DNA of 64,000 nucleotides. Origin: Uloborus plumipes. Its lineage: Eukaryota > Arthropoda > Arachnida > Araneae > Uloboridae. A program made the translations under genes and the position numbers. The notes beneath the pieces were generated by a model. The model did not search any database. It was not told the DNA's origin and worked only from the letters and a program-made list of their open reading frames with translations. Below, piece after piece: positions 35,801 through 50,800 of the stretch; positions within the stretch are counted from its first letter, which is position 1; every line of letters begins with the position of its first letter. The DNA lies in the NCBI GenBank assembly GCA_038373865.1, contig JAXGGA010002316.1, forward strand, positions 61,227 to 125,226, written 5' to 3'.

Positions 35801-38800
35801 TGGCGTTCGGAAGAAGTTACACTGACATACATACATAAATAGATATTATGTTGGTGCGTATGAAATGTCGGATTTTTAAGTGATTGTATAAAACTGCATA
35901 TCTTACTTCAAAAGCTGTTTATTCAATCAAAGTATGCTCCATTCGCTTCAATACACTTCTCCCAACGAGATTTTAAAGCGTATATGCCTGTCTTAAAAAA
36001 AATTTGGTCTTTAGAATTAATAAACTCTGATATTGAGTTTTTTAGACTGTCTACATTTTCATAGTGTTTGCCCCTTAAAAACAGCTCTAAATGCTTGAAA
36101 AAATGAAAATCGGTTGGCGAGAGATCCGGTGAATATGGTGGATGCTGCAAAACTTCACATTCGCATACGCTTAACCGATCCAGCTTATTTCGCTCTGTCA
36201 GTTCGTGCGGTACCCACTTGTCCATCTTCTTAACCTTGCCAATCTCAGAAAGGTGTCTCAATATCGTTGTATGGTCAACTTTCATCCTGATAGCAAGTTC
36301 CCTCGGGGATACGACTGGATCCGCTTCCACTAAAGCCTTCAGGTCATCATTCTTCACAGACGTTTTGGGTCTTCCGCGCGGGTCATTTTGCAGTGAAAAA
36401 TCGCCAGTCCGAAATTTTTCGAACCAACGCTGCACTTTCCGATTGTTAACCGTATTCTCCCCAAATGCTTGGTTTATGTTGCGTGCAGCTTTTGCAGCAC
36501 TATTACCAAGTTTGTACTCATATAAGAAAATGACGCGAATGTCGGCAGAATTCATATCGGCAATAAACTCAAAAGAAATAACAAAAGGAAATGCCTTCGA
36601 GAAAACCTATTTTGCTGAAATGAGTCTCTGGCAATGGACAATACGACTATGAATGAAGTTATGCCAAAGACAAAAGTATAACGAAAACAGGGAGACAAAC
36701 GTCCGCATGTAAAGAGAATCCGACATTTCATACGCACCAACCTGATACAATCTACGTACTTGGTTTTCAGTAATATAAAATCGTCAAATGCTTTTAAAAA
36801 AATCTATATTTTCTGCACAGGTTTTACTCAGAAGATGTATTTTTCCGGTAAATGATGCTGATTCGGCTCAAACTCGGCATTTTCGCAGGAAAAATTGATG
36901 CCTTGACAAAATTTTACATGAAATCTGCAGAAATTTTGCGGATCTGTGAAATTTCTTCATTAATTTGAAGATACCTGCAGAATTACATTTGGAGGTTCTC
37001 GCGTGTTCTGAATTGACTCGGAAGGTGAAAATTTTTCAATTAATGGGAATACTTCAAGGAAAAAAGCACCTTTTGTATTGATTGTTTTTTTAACTTAAGT
37101 GATGAGAACTGAGATAAGACTTTCGGTTTGGGGGTGGTTCGGACCCCCCCCCTTGCCCCTTAAATACGTCCAACTGGATAAATGAGTACCCAAGGGGGCA
37201 TTTTAAATTTGCACAACTGGCACCAGTATGCTGGACAAAATCCATTTTCAACCAATGTAAACTCATCATTCCAAAAGCGATTCAGCTCAAATGTTTGGCT
37301 TGGTGTAATCAGTGATCGTTTGATAGTTTCAAGGTAACCTGACATCAGTGGCGTAACGATAGGATAGCAGAGCTGGCAAAATGCCCAGACCCAAGAAGCT
37401 GCAAGCTCAGAAATATTTTTTTACCTTGTACTTGAGTATTTAATTTACTTGAAAAGTACATTTTAAGTTCTGCTTTAAATCCAAAGTAAGACAGCTAAAG
37501 ATCATGACACAATTTCAAGTTGATTGTTAAGCATTTAAAGAGACATTTTTAGGATTTTATAAAGTTTAGGATCAAGCTGCCTTAGCAAATTATTGACTCC
37601 ATAAATGACAAAAATATTGCTCTAAATAAGGGTTGAGGAGAAGGATATGATGGTGCTAACACAATGAAAGGGACTTATGATGATGATGAGTTTTGATGAG
37701 ATGATGTTATGATGAGATGATGTTTGAGATGATGTTTGAGATGATGTTATGAGTTTTTGAACTCCGAGGGAGTTCAAAAACTCATAACAGATATTCTGTT
37801 CTGCTCATAACTTAAATCTTGTAACCAATGATGCAGGGAGAGAGGTTACTGGTATGCAAAATTTTTTTGAAACACTTAAATTTTTTTTTGGCATAGTATC
37901 AAAAGATGCAATATTTTTATCAAGTTTTATACTGTCATAAATTGGACATACTAAGGATAAACTGTTCTCCACTTTCTACAATTATTTCTTTTGTAATATC
38001 TTGTTTTGTGAAAAGCTCAGCATAAGCTTTAGCTTCAGTTGAAAAACGTATCAAGTCAGCAGCTTTTTTATTTCCTAGTCCATAGAAAACCAATGTTGTG
38101 TCGCAACCAGTAATTGCACCAGTAACCATGAGCAATAAGGAGTACAGTTAGCTGCTCGACATGTTTATTTATTCATTGACAGAGTAAACTTTAGACACTG
38201 AAGATGAAGGCTTTAAGAAGAAAAGTGTGGCATCATGCTGGGGAGCTAAGGCTACAAGTAAAACCAAGAGATCAGTATCAGTTCTCAAAACAAGAGTTGT
38301 ATTATTATTTTTTACATTCTTAATGGGCTTGGTTGAGAATGACAGTGTCGGCGTCATCCTCTGCAAAAACCACGTTAATAGCTTCAGCAACAAACCTTGT
38401 TCTAACGCCTTCTATTAATCTCTTCTTGTTTTAAAGGTTTGATAGAAAATCTTGTTGTGTTGTGCAAACTGTATTTTCATCAAACAATTGAAGTGCTTGG
38501 TGGATAAAGGGGCTATGTTACATTTTGAAAAATGAATACCCTGGACAATGGTAAGCAATGGATACATGTAAGCAAATAAAACTTTGTAAATCAAAAAGTA
38601 GATATCATTAAAACACTTTCATACACACACTAATGGCAAACCAGAAAACAAAAAAGCTGCAACATCTGCTACAATAAAACTTTGAGCTTTAGTAACTCGC
38701 AATTTCTGTTTTGTCACATAACCTCTTTATCTCTCAAGCCCTTCAATGGTGTGAGAAAATTTCTTTGATGCTCTTCTTTCTTGTTCTTGTAGTTTTGTTC

Positions 38801-41800
38801 GAAAACTACTGTCACTTATTTCTATAATTGCAAAGTATATATTTTAAATATGATTCTACAATTCCCTTGAAAGTTTTAGTCACCAAACCTTTGCATGTAA
38901 CAAATGTCCCCTGTGTGTTACAAAGACAGCTTTATTTGCCTCAATGGTCTCTTAGACAATCCCATCTTCAAATAGTTTCACAACTTATTTTATAAATTGA
39001 TAGGAGTGAAATAATATACGAAACAACATGGTAACATCATTTGGTTTCGAAGAGCACGCATTTAGCCAATGTACTGTTCTTGTAAGGTGTCTGAAGGGGG
39101 GGGGGGGCAAGAAAGGTGGGAATCGGGACGTATGCGCATAGGTGCAAGTTAGGCCATGCTTCCAAGATGGAAAATATTTGCCCCCACATGCATATATAAG
39201 AAAATAAACCAAAAACATATATATATTGTTCATTAAATTGTCTAAACTGAGGGGGGGTGGGGTGCTTGATTTTACTTTTAGCAGCAAGATCATAGTTTTA
39301 AAGTAATCGAGAGGGTGGGGGAGGGATCTGTCAAAACTTTAGTTCAAAAAATCTATTTTTAGACGATGTTTAGTGATATTAGGATAGAGGTAGAGGCACA
39401 GGCACTCTTCCCAAGCAATTTTTGCAAATTGAAGTTCCGAAATCGGTATTCCAGACAATCTGCGATAATGTTAGGAAATGGGAGTTAAGGAGAAGTCTCC
39501 CCTAAAGTTTTTCAAAATTGAAGTACAAAAAATGGAATTGCAGGCTATGTTTAATAATGTCAGGGAAATGGACAACGTTCAGGGACTCTTTTAAAAGTTC
39601 CAAAAGCAGTTTTTAACTCCCTTTGGTGATGTTATAAGAGAGGAGGTTCAGGCTCAGACGGAAATCCGTTCTGAGACAGAAAGTCTTGCATCCATGCGTA
39701 TGCGTTTTTTTTTTTTTTTTTTGTGTATACTTTATGTACTAACATCTCTTAAAAATGCATAAACTTTTTCAGAAATGAACATCTTCGAAATGTAACATTT
39801 CGAAAAACAACGGGTCACATGGATCTGTTTTGCGGGCCGAATGTGGTCCACGGGCCACAGATTGAGCATCACACGTCTGTAATATATTAAGAAGTGGAAT
39901 AAAAGAAGAAACACCCCAAAAACATCATTAGTTTTCGAGCTGTAAGCATATAATCATAGTACTACTCTTGCAATGTTTCGGAGGAGGTGAGGGCTTGGGG
40001 GGGGGGGGAGCAATAGGATTGGGAGTCGGCTTTGTTTTTATAGTGTATACTTTGTATACTAACATCTTGAAACAAAAAATAAGCCTTCCCCTAATTAGTT
40101 GTGACACGAAAAGTGTATAACCATAGTACTGCTCTTGCAATGTCTCGGAGGGGTGGGGGAAAGCAAGAGGGGTGGAAATCAGGACTTAGTGTTTTTTTAG
40201 TATACACTCGATGTACTAACATCCTGTAAAAATTCAGCTTTCCCTAAATTAGTTTCAACACGAAAAGCGTATAATCATAGTAGTACTTTTACAATGTTTC
40301 GGGGGGGGGGGGGGAAGCAAGAGTGGTGGAGGTGGGGATTTAGTATTTTTTAGTGTACACTCGGTGTACTAACATCCTGCAAAAATTCAGCTTTCCGTAA
40401 ATTAGTTGCGACAAAGCCTATTTTTTTACCTTCATTGACTGGACTATATAGAGATAAGCCTTGAAAATTGACTAAATTTGAATAATTACTATCGCCTGTT
40501 ACTTACTTAACTTTCTGTCTTTTTGATTTATTTGGTGAATTGATTTAAACTTTAACAAGACTAAGTGGAATTTAAAAGGTTGTGGAGCGCATTTGAACTA
40601 AAGGATATAATAATTTTACTTCAAAGGGGGGTTGAAGTGAATTTAAATTTATTCAGTTGACTTCCTCAAAATTCGGTGTTACTGAAAATATTAGAATGGA
40701 ACCCTTATTTATAAAAATTTAGTGATGGCTATTCAGTTACTCTTCGTATTTGGCGTCGTAAAGTTTGGTAACAATCGGGAAATTTACTAAACCTCCCAGC
40801 CAGTGAAACACTACTTTCTCCAAATCAAAGAAAACGCTCTGGGAAGGAACAGTAGTTGTTTGCAGTATTAAGAGTATTTTATTGCATGTTTAAAACATGT
40901 ATTTAATGCCGCCATCACTAAATTTTTAACAATAATAGTTCCATTCTGACATTAACACCGCTATTCAGTTAATCTTCGTATTTGGCGTCGTAAAGTTTGG
41001 CAACAATCGGGAAATTTACCAAACCTACCAGCCAGTGAAAACTTGCTTATTTGAGGGTCACTGTTAGATTGTGATCTCTTCAAAAAGATGGTGCGAAAGA
41101 CATATTTCTTGCCTTTTAATGCTCACATTAAAATCATGGAAGAATGGTTGTGGCTGAGCTACCTGACACAATTGGTTCCCTATGTTAATAAATTTAGATT
41201 TGGCGACAAATTTTACATTGAAATTACGGTTAAATCTGTGTATTATATTGAATTTGAACTGCAAAATTGCTGTGGTCGTTGAGAGTTTTCGAAAATCTTG
41301 GCACTACAGTTGTGTCAAAAGTTCCATTGAAACATAAAAATTTCGCTAAAAATAAATAAGTGCGTCACACGCACACACGAAAAGAATAAAAAAGTCTTTC
41401 AAACTAAAATAATCCTGCCATTGAACACTACAAACTGTGAAATGGCATTTAAAGTGTCATCTATATACATAAAGATGACAGGCTCTGTTTGTTTGTTTGT
41501 ATATATGTTTGTAATCGATGGTCAAAAGCCCCCACAGCACCTACCGACCTGAAACTTGGCACAAAAGCTCGAACGCATCCCCGTGAAATGCACTTTGAAG
41601 GCCCAATTCGAAATTTCAAATTAGTTATTTTTAAATTATAATTAGTCTCATCTTTGGTAATCCGGCATAATTGAATGGGAAAACTCCCCATCCCCCCCCC
41701 CCACACCAAACATTATACATCGTTGGAAAGGAGTTTTTTTCTGAAAAAGAAAAGTTTTAGCACGTTTCTCTAGGCTAATTAGGACAGGAGATATTAATTA

Positions 41801-44800
41801 ATTAAATTTAGTCAATTTTCAAGGCTTTACTCTGTACGCAAAACTGAAACACTAGGTCCAAGCTTTGAAAATTGACTAAATTTGAGTAATTAATATCTCC
41901 TGTTACTTAACTTGATGTCTTTTTGGTTTATTTCGCGAATTGATTTAAACTTTAATATGACTTTTAGTTGAATTCAAAAGGTTGGGGAGCACATTTGAAG
42001 TAAAGAATTTTATAATATTACTTCAGAGGGTTGGAGTGAATTTAAATTAATTTAGTTTACTTCCTTTACATTTTTTGCACGGGCATCGCCGTGTGGGTAC
42101 TGTTAGCGGTATTATAAAACTGGATAGAAATAAATAGGGAACTTTCAAAAACGCCAATGATAAAAAAAATGAAAAGAAATTTAATAGGTGGAAAAATATT
42201 GCAAGTAATTCAATACAGCTGTTTCAAGGTTCTTTTTAACCCTGAAGCATATGTATGCAATTATTTGCTCATTTTGAGCTTTATTAACGCCGTTTTGTAC
42301 CATCTTTAATCATGATAAATTGTGTATAAATATATAAAAACCCGAAATAACATTTGGTTAACAAAACTGGCGTAAAAATGGAAATTAAAAGCGCATTAAA
42401 TTTCATTGCTATGAATTTGTCTTCTCTCACGTTTTGAGGAGATCACATGATCTGCAGTCATTAACAGCTATCCATTCATGCAATTGTCGCTATCACTTGC
42501 TAAGAGGCAAGCGGCGAGAAGAAAGAGTCGTCTGTAGGGGGTCTCACAGTAGGGGTCTTTTGCTACCAACCACCCCTATGTTCGCTTCAGTGGGCCGGAT
42601 TCGGGCGGAGCTGATTTTAAAAAGATAATTGATTTCTCTCATATTATGTATCGAGACTCTGGATGATTTATATACGAGGGCAATTCAGAAACTAACCTCC
42701 GATTGGTCCCAGTGCAGGTAGTGGGGGGAGTAGCGCGCCATCTGTGCATTCACACGCTTAGCAGGTCAGTCGTCATCAAGCCGTAGTCGAGTGAACATCG
42801 TACCTGCGCTAGTTTAGTTTTTGTGGCAGTTTGAAATGTGTGCTGCAATAGAAAATCCCGCCAAATGTTAAGTGCGTGCTGTTATAAGGTTTTTTACAGC
42901 CAAAGGATACTCTGCAGCAGCTATTCATCGCCGTGGTATGCCGACTTCCGGTATCGTTTTTTTGCACGATAACGCACGTCCTCAAAAAATCAGTAATCGT
43001 CAAATGCTTTATTAACTAAATTTTAACTACTAGGTTTCTTTAAAATTCATCGTTACATGTGTTAATACGCGAGGGAGAGCCTAAACTTCATCATATTTCA
43101 GTACGGAACGCGTTCCTCGCGGAAAACTTGTTCCCGTGGTGGAAACTAATCTTTTTGCATCGTGCAAATGTTATAATATTTGCGAACATTTTAGGTTACA
43201 TTAAGATATGCTACTTTCAATTATCACATTTAATTATTATTTTCCTTCCCATTTTACATGCTTACATTTTACCCTCGATTCTGATAAAATCGCTTCTTTT
43301 GTTTGTCATTTCAATCCTTTAACATTTTGTCAGTGTTTCAATATTATTGATGGTGGAAGTTATTCTGACATATTGCTATCTTAGATGAACTTATTGCCTT
43401 TTTTATAATTAATAAATTTATTTGAAATTAATCTGTAGTCAACGAAAAATTGCTTCATGTGTTAAGATTCCAGTCCTTTAGCACCCTGAAAGTATTTTAA
43501 TATTTTGACAGTTAGAAGTTATTTTAACATGGCTACCGAAGCCCTCTTTATTTTATTTCACATATTTTTTTATTCATGTTTTTTTTCTTCTTACCAGCAT
43601 GCTAATATTCAACACATACTTCACAGAAAATTGCATAGCTGAAATTCTTTTATTCAGTTGAAAATCTAAAGAAAAATTAAAATGAGAGAAAGCTACTGAA
43701 ACTACTGAAAATGACAGTGATACAATCACCATAACTTATTTAATGTTTGGTTTTCATTAAGAAATAGGTTTTGTCTTAATACGATAAGATTTTCTAAGTA
43801 GACATGTTGGCAGGTATGCAAGAGATTTTTATCAATGTCATTCACCCAATGCCTTGCTATTTCTTCTTGATCACTTTTAAGTCCATGACCCATGTATTTT
43901 GGATGTAACATGTATGATGCAATGTCAGCTGGGGTGATGCAGTCATCAATTCTTTTCTGTAGAGACTTGCTACGAATTTTAAGCTCAAAAATTCATTAGT
44001 TACGTCTGCAATATGTGAGGAATTTCTTTGCAGTCTATCTAATGAAATACTGATAGGTTTCAAAAGAGTAATTAAATGTTTTACTTCTTTATATAAACCA
44101 ATGTTGTTAATTATATTCCTTTCAAAATAAATGATGGAACTGAATTTCTTAGGCAGAACTGTAAGCTACAGCATAAGTCAACCAACTCCACTTCTGATGC
44201 ATATGACCAAGGAAGTGATTTCCTTTGTATTTGATTTTAGTCCCTTGATGGAGTTAGTTTTCGTTTGCATTTCCTTCCACTGAAACTGAACCAAAACTGT
44301 TTGACATGCACTTTTTTTCTAGTTCAAGTTCTTTAATATTTAAATCTTCAGTTTTGATTCAGTCTTTGAATCAAAATTAAACCAATATTTCTTGTAGCAT
44401 CTAATGTATTTTCAAATACAAATGATATACCTTCATATATGTGTATTTAATTCAAATTTAACCATAGAATTTATGAGAAATAAAGTTTACTTTTTAAGGG
44501 ATTGTAATGTATTAAATAAGTATCAAAGGTGACAGAATACTCTTTAATTTCTTTTTAAAAATATGTATTAAAGAAAAACTTTTTTTTTTTATTTGTCTAC
44601 TCTATAATAATGTAATTACACTCAATTGTTTGTTCACTATGTTAAATTTATTTCTTTCAACTAAAATTAGTTAATAAATCAATGGGTTAATCGCCTTTTT
44701 TTTTGTATGATACCATCATTCTATTTTGAAAAATAGGTAATGCAAGAGAGATACTAATTGTACATCATAACATACATCAAAAGCATGATTTTTTTTTTTC

Positions 44801-47800
44801 CCCCTCATCTTCCATTTAGTCCATTTCTTCCAGCGTCCCGGACTTTTTTCAAAAAAGTGGACGAAAAGACAACCCTGTTTTGAAGGGTCGAAATAAATCA
44901 TTTATTCTGACTAATAAAAGGGCAGGCTGGGCGCGGCGCCCTCCCGCCCAAACCTGGGGAAAGCTCTGATAATTTGATTTATTTTATCAGATATACTTAT
45001 TTCTAGCTAAAACAAATATTCCTCAAACTTTTTGCGCAATCATCTGTTTGCCGAAGATGTTTCTCCGATCTCATTTTTAAACTAAATATAATATTTCAGT
45101 CCTGCTGAAATGATAGGTTTTATTGCAAGCAGCCTGTAATTTTTTCCCCACATCACAAGTGGAAATTAAAAAAAAAAAAAACTTTTAATTGCACAATTAA
45201 ATGCAATGATTCATACTGGAATATTATATACTTCAAAATAATTATAGGAACGCTTCATTAAATACTTCATAAACACACTTTCAAGAAAAGAAAACACGAA
45301 AGAAATTATTAAGTCTTGCTAAACTTACAAAAAATGGTTTCATTGATGAAATTTTACCTGAATTCAAACTATTCTAATTACAAAAATATGCTGAAAGGCA
45401 CAAATAAAAATTTGATATTATATAAGACACTTCAACATGCTCTGTAAAAAAATGAGCAAATTAGGGGCATTCCCCTTTGTTTAAACTAGCATCTAAAAGG
45501 GGAGAAAATAAAAATTTCAATAAATGTAAATTTTTTAAGCACTATTTCGTCATTAACGAATTTGACACCAATTACTAACTTATATGAGGTAATTAGTAAT
45601 GTATAATTTTACACTCAATAGCTTTTTTCTCTTAGTTTTTCATTGAAAGAGCTAGCAGAGTAGTTTGAAATCTGAAGTAAATTAAACAGATTTCAATCTT
45701 TGTTAGTAACTTCATAAAAGATCCAAACAAATTTGACTTTCATATATTACCTAGTGTAGATTTTTCTAGAAAATGCGGAAATATTTATTTTTCAAATGTA
45801 TGTTATTGAGTCATAAATTGGCTGTCCAATCTGAAAATTCAGGCCTAGCTTAAGTTTTATTTCTGATGCTGCCTTGCTGAGCGCAAAAGTGGTATCTGCA
45901 GTCGGGCTCAAACTGAGATATCACTCTTTAAAGTTTTGCACCACTATGTATTTGATTCAGATAAAACTTTTTCAGATTTTTTTTTAAAAATATTTCCCGT
46001 TCTGAAATGATCATATAATTATGTATTTAGGTAAAATACGTCAGAAAGAGCCACCTGGTGGTGATAACTCAATTTTGTTAAAAAGTGCAGATACGACTTT
46101 TGTGCTTAGCACGGCAGAATAGCAAAGCAACAGTTTTTAAACTTTCATACTTTGCATTTCCTCACAGATATGCATGATTTACTTGAATAAAATTTTCATT
46201 GAAATCTGGCATATGTGCCACTGCTGATTTGTTCATTCATTGTGGAATGACTGACCTTACTGCAAATAAATGAAACACGATTTTTTTTTCAAAATGGCTC
46301 TTTCATTATTTTTGTTCCCTTATGGTGGTTACAGCACGAACGATTATTACCTTTGGATTTTAAAATTTTAGATTATTTTTGAATAATATACTATATGTGC
46401 CAACTCTACTGATTTTAACGGTAGACTCTCTATTTTTACCATTTTCTCCCGTTTTTATTAACGCGTTTCTGGGTAGATACGCCGCACTTCGCAAAATTCG
46501 GGAGAAAAAAAAATGTGTTTCATCAGATACGCCGCATGAAACAAAGAGAAAAATTAAATATGCGAGAATCTACACCTATGCTGTATACTGGTTAATGATG
46601 TGCCGGATATCCGTATCCAGCGGAGTTTCGCAGGAAAAAATTGTTAGACAAATGCATAATTTAATCTCACTCCTTACCTTAATTTTATCTTGTTTTTTCA
46701 TTTAGAAATAAACCTGTATCAAACATTGCTTAGGTAACTCCTACTCTCAACTGACTGGTGTGCATCGTTTGAAACTTGGATTCCCGTGCACGTGCAGTAG
46801 GCGGGGCTAGTTCGTGACGCACCAGATATGTTGTCTCGTCATGTGCCAGCAGAACCAATCAGTGATGACACGTGTGTAGGGCGTTGCTTTGTGTCACGTG
46901 TTTTACTTTGTTTCAATATGCAAATGTAGCAGGGAATAAAATTGAAGATTCGATTTTCGATCTCTACTTTCTTTTTCAATCGGCCATTGCGCATTTTTTG
47001 ATTTTGTTTCCCCGCTGGAAAGGGGTAAACTCTTATACTTTTTTGGAGCAGTGCTCATTTTTATAATGTTTCAGAATTAACTTAAAAGTTTACCCGTGAT
47101 ATTTTCCCGGATGATAAATTATAATTAAATGTTTTTCTAGTCAAACTGATCGATGGCAGGGTTGCCAACCTTTCTCTGGGTGCTTCAGGGGCACAGAGAA
47201 AAAACTTCAGGAGTTTTCCGAATCCTTCAGGAGCAACACGGCGAAATGTTAAAAGTCACATGATTCATGATAAAATATTTATTTACACATTAAAATAAGA
47301 ATGGAACATACATAAAAAATTTGCAAAATGCAATTATGGATTTTTTAAAGATAAAGAAGTGGCTTTTTTGGCAATTTTCAAGTTCTCTGCTGTGAAGACT
47401 GATGAATAACATTCATTTTTATCAGCCTTGCATTTTTCCACAATCAAAGCCTCTAATGTTTTATGTACCAAGTTGCAACGGTTATGAGTGATGTTTTGCG
47501 AGACAATACTAAACACTCTTTCACAGGACACATTGCCATGAGGAATTAACAGGATAGTCAGCATGAGGTCGGGGAGTAATCCATATTTGATGCAACTAGT
47601 GATTGCAAAACCGGTATACCGAATACCGGTATTTCGAGCTATTTTCCAATCTCGAAATACCGGTATTTACTGAGGCAAAATACCGGTATTTTCGGTATTA
47701 GGGAAAAAAATGAATAATTTTTGAATGAATAAGTATCTGCTCTGCTTCCCATAAAACTAGCAGTAGAGGCTTTATGTCGGAAGGATTCTAACTTATTAAC

Positions 47801-50800
47801 AGCGAATGCCATAATCAACTTTATGCTACAGTCACTAAACAAGCAAGACATTCCACTGGCCAAAGAATTGTACAGTGCTTTGAAAATACGCACAGAGGAA
47901 CGACATAATGAAGTGGAAGATATTTTGAGGTATTTGCATAATTTTAGTGAATTCAAAAAAGAAACAGAGAGAGAAGGGAAAAAAATAATGCGATCAAATG
48001 TTGTCACATTCATCATAAATTTCCTTCAACAAAGTTTGGAAAAGCAAGCAAAAACTCTTCCTGAGCAAGAACAAATTGATGAAGATGATATTGAAGTGGA
48101 AGAAGAATTAGAAAATTGCTACAAACAGTACTAGTATAGCACCGAAAACAGATGTTTCCAAAAAGATCAGAAGAGAAATACAATTATTTGAAGACGAAGG
48201 ACTTCGGGGTAAGTACTTGGAGCGCACCTATCGCACATTGTTAACAATACCCCCTACCAGCGTCTGATTCCGAGCGCGCATTTTCATCTGCTGAAACTAT
48301 ATGTACAAAAATTCGCTCCAGTTTGAATGACAGTTCGATAGACGCTTTTTGTGTTTTTTAAGATCTTATTTTAAAAATTAGCAGTAGAAAAAGTTCTTTT
48401 TTTTTTAAAATTGATATTGACACCAGGCAGAATTTTTTGTACTCTACTATACGTTTTGTTATTTTTTGTGTTGAAAAAATGATTAATTTTATTGGTGTTT
48501 TTTTTTCCTTTTTAATGTCATATATTGCTCACTGTTTTGCATTTATTATTATTTGACCAAAATATTTGTTCTTCTATATTGTATTTGCATAAGATAAATT
48601 ATATTTTTGTGTAAATTATTGAACACTACAATAAAATAAGTGTGTTTTCTTTCTTTTTTTTTTGAAAAAATTCAAATACCGGTATTAATACCGGTATTCC
48701 GGTATTGGCGTTTTAAAAATACCGAATACCGGTATTGTTTTTTTGCTCCGGTATTGCAATCCCTAGATGCAACCATTGTGGTCACGCAACTCTTTCAATT
48801 TTATCCATGCAACATCTTGCCTCTCACATGTGATAAAGTCGTTTACTACTTTTTAGACCATCACAAGCAAGATAACTTAGTATTTAAATAAATAGAATCT
48901 AAAAAATATCATTTTTTTCCTATACAGTTTTATTCAAAAATTCAAAAAAATATGATCCCATTGAGATCCCAATCTAAAAAATTGTACAAACATAGATAAA
49001 ATACACAAGAATTTTTGAAAATTTTTTGAAAAAAATTCATTATATGTTTTTTGAGAAATTTAAATTTGAAATTTAAATTTCACTTTTTGAAAAAGAAAAT
49101 TTTTATCAAATTAGTCATGTTGCATATCAGATTAAGCGGCAACTAACGTACTTTAAAATGTCTTGTACCAAATCGTTCTATCTATATTTGGTGCCGAGTT
49201 ATGGTCCCTTTTATCTTCCCTTGTCCATGGAAAAACGAGGATTTTTTCAAAGTTCAAAGTCTCATAAATGAAAAAATAATAGAGATAAAAATCTAAAAAT
49301 CGAGACTTTTGATTACCTCAAGAGGTACAATTGATGAGTCAAATTTGAAAGAAATGCAAAAATGTAAGGTAAAAAACTTTGGATCACTTGACATGGAATG
49401 ACCCTTAAATACTTTTTCTTGAAATGGAAATTTCTTTACCATATACTCGCAAGCTTTCTTGAAATATTTTCTCACATTGCGGTAAAATTTTCCCTGTTCA
49501 CTACTCGTAATGTTATTTTTTAAATATTGGCGTGCTTTAGCACCAATTACCAACTCATCGTCAGATTTTTGAAGCTTTTTATCTGAAAATTTTATTTTGA
49601 AAATGCTGTCAGCACTGGAGATAGCTGACGGTTTCATGAATCTTGACAACAAATCTTTATACAATTCATAGATTTCACGCAGAACTTTATGAACCATGGG
49701 AGCTTCAGTTTGCATCACCAGGTTAACTCTGTTAAATACAGGTATGATGTACTGCAAAAAAAGTAAATACAACTTCATTTCAGGAGCTTCAAAGTGCTTC
49801 TTAATTACCAAAAAACTTGAAGAAGTTCCTTCCTCCTCCTCACAGAAAAACTTACAAAGTGCGTCCCACTGCTCAAGGAAATGAGTTATTACTTGTCCCA
49901 TGGACAACCAACGGGTTGGTTCGTATTTAGTGATCTTGCGCTGTTCAATTTCATACATGTCTTGGCAAACTTTTAATAATTGTTGCCTTTTACTAACTCT
50001 TTTTTAGATAGTAATAGATCTTTCACTAAAAAATCTTCAGCGTGGTAACCATCTATCTCATGGGCGGAATGCTGAGCGACTAAATGAATAAGATGACATG
50101 CACAAACATTTACAAACACATCCGAGTTAGATTTTTTTACAAAGGAACTTACACCTTTTTGTTTCCCTAGCATTACATATGCATTGTCTGCACCAAATGC
50201 AACACAGTTATTCCAAGATAAAGAATATTTCCGCAATTCACAATCCAAAAGATTAAATATGTTTTCTCCACTCGAATCTTTCTCCAATCGAGGCAAGGAT
50301 AAAAGACAAGTTACAATTTTTCCTACATCCATATCACAATAAGTGATAACGATGGGATATAATTTTGACGATTGAATGGTATTGCTTCCATCAGTTTATA
50401 AAAAGAACTTTTTTTTTTTGAGAGTATCTACCAACTTTTCTTGTGTAGTGCAGGCAAAACTCTTCACAATAGCAGTAGTCTTTGTGCGAGCACATGAGTA
50501 GTTCTTAGCAATTTCCGAGTCCGGAAACATAACCTTAAAAAGACGAGTAGCATGATCGGCAACCGAGAGTGCACAATTATGCTCGATAAGAAATTTCGTA
50601 AATAAGGCTTCTGCCTGCGTCACATTCAAAGAAGCGTTCTCGGATGGTCCCGCTAACATTTCTGTAAGCTGACGATTCAGTGACTTTACTTTTGCGTTTG
50701 TAACATGACGAGAGCCTTCTACAAGACGGGAGCAATCATGTTTTCCCCATGAGCAATGGAAAAATCAACATTACAAACGGAACAAAACACAAGGCTTTCA

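Noticed and set aside
37755..37785. Rho-independent terminator
   Set aside because: The genome is eukaryotic and the hairpin has no relation to a gene end.
47600..48760. CRISPR-like array of ACCGGTAT repeats
   Set aside because: The repeats are subterminal hAT motifs with irregular spacing in an animal genome, and the element has transposon ends and duplication.
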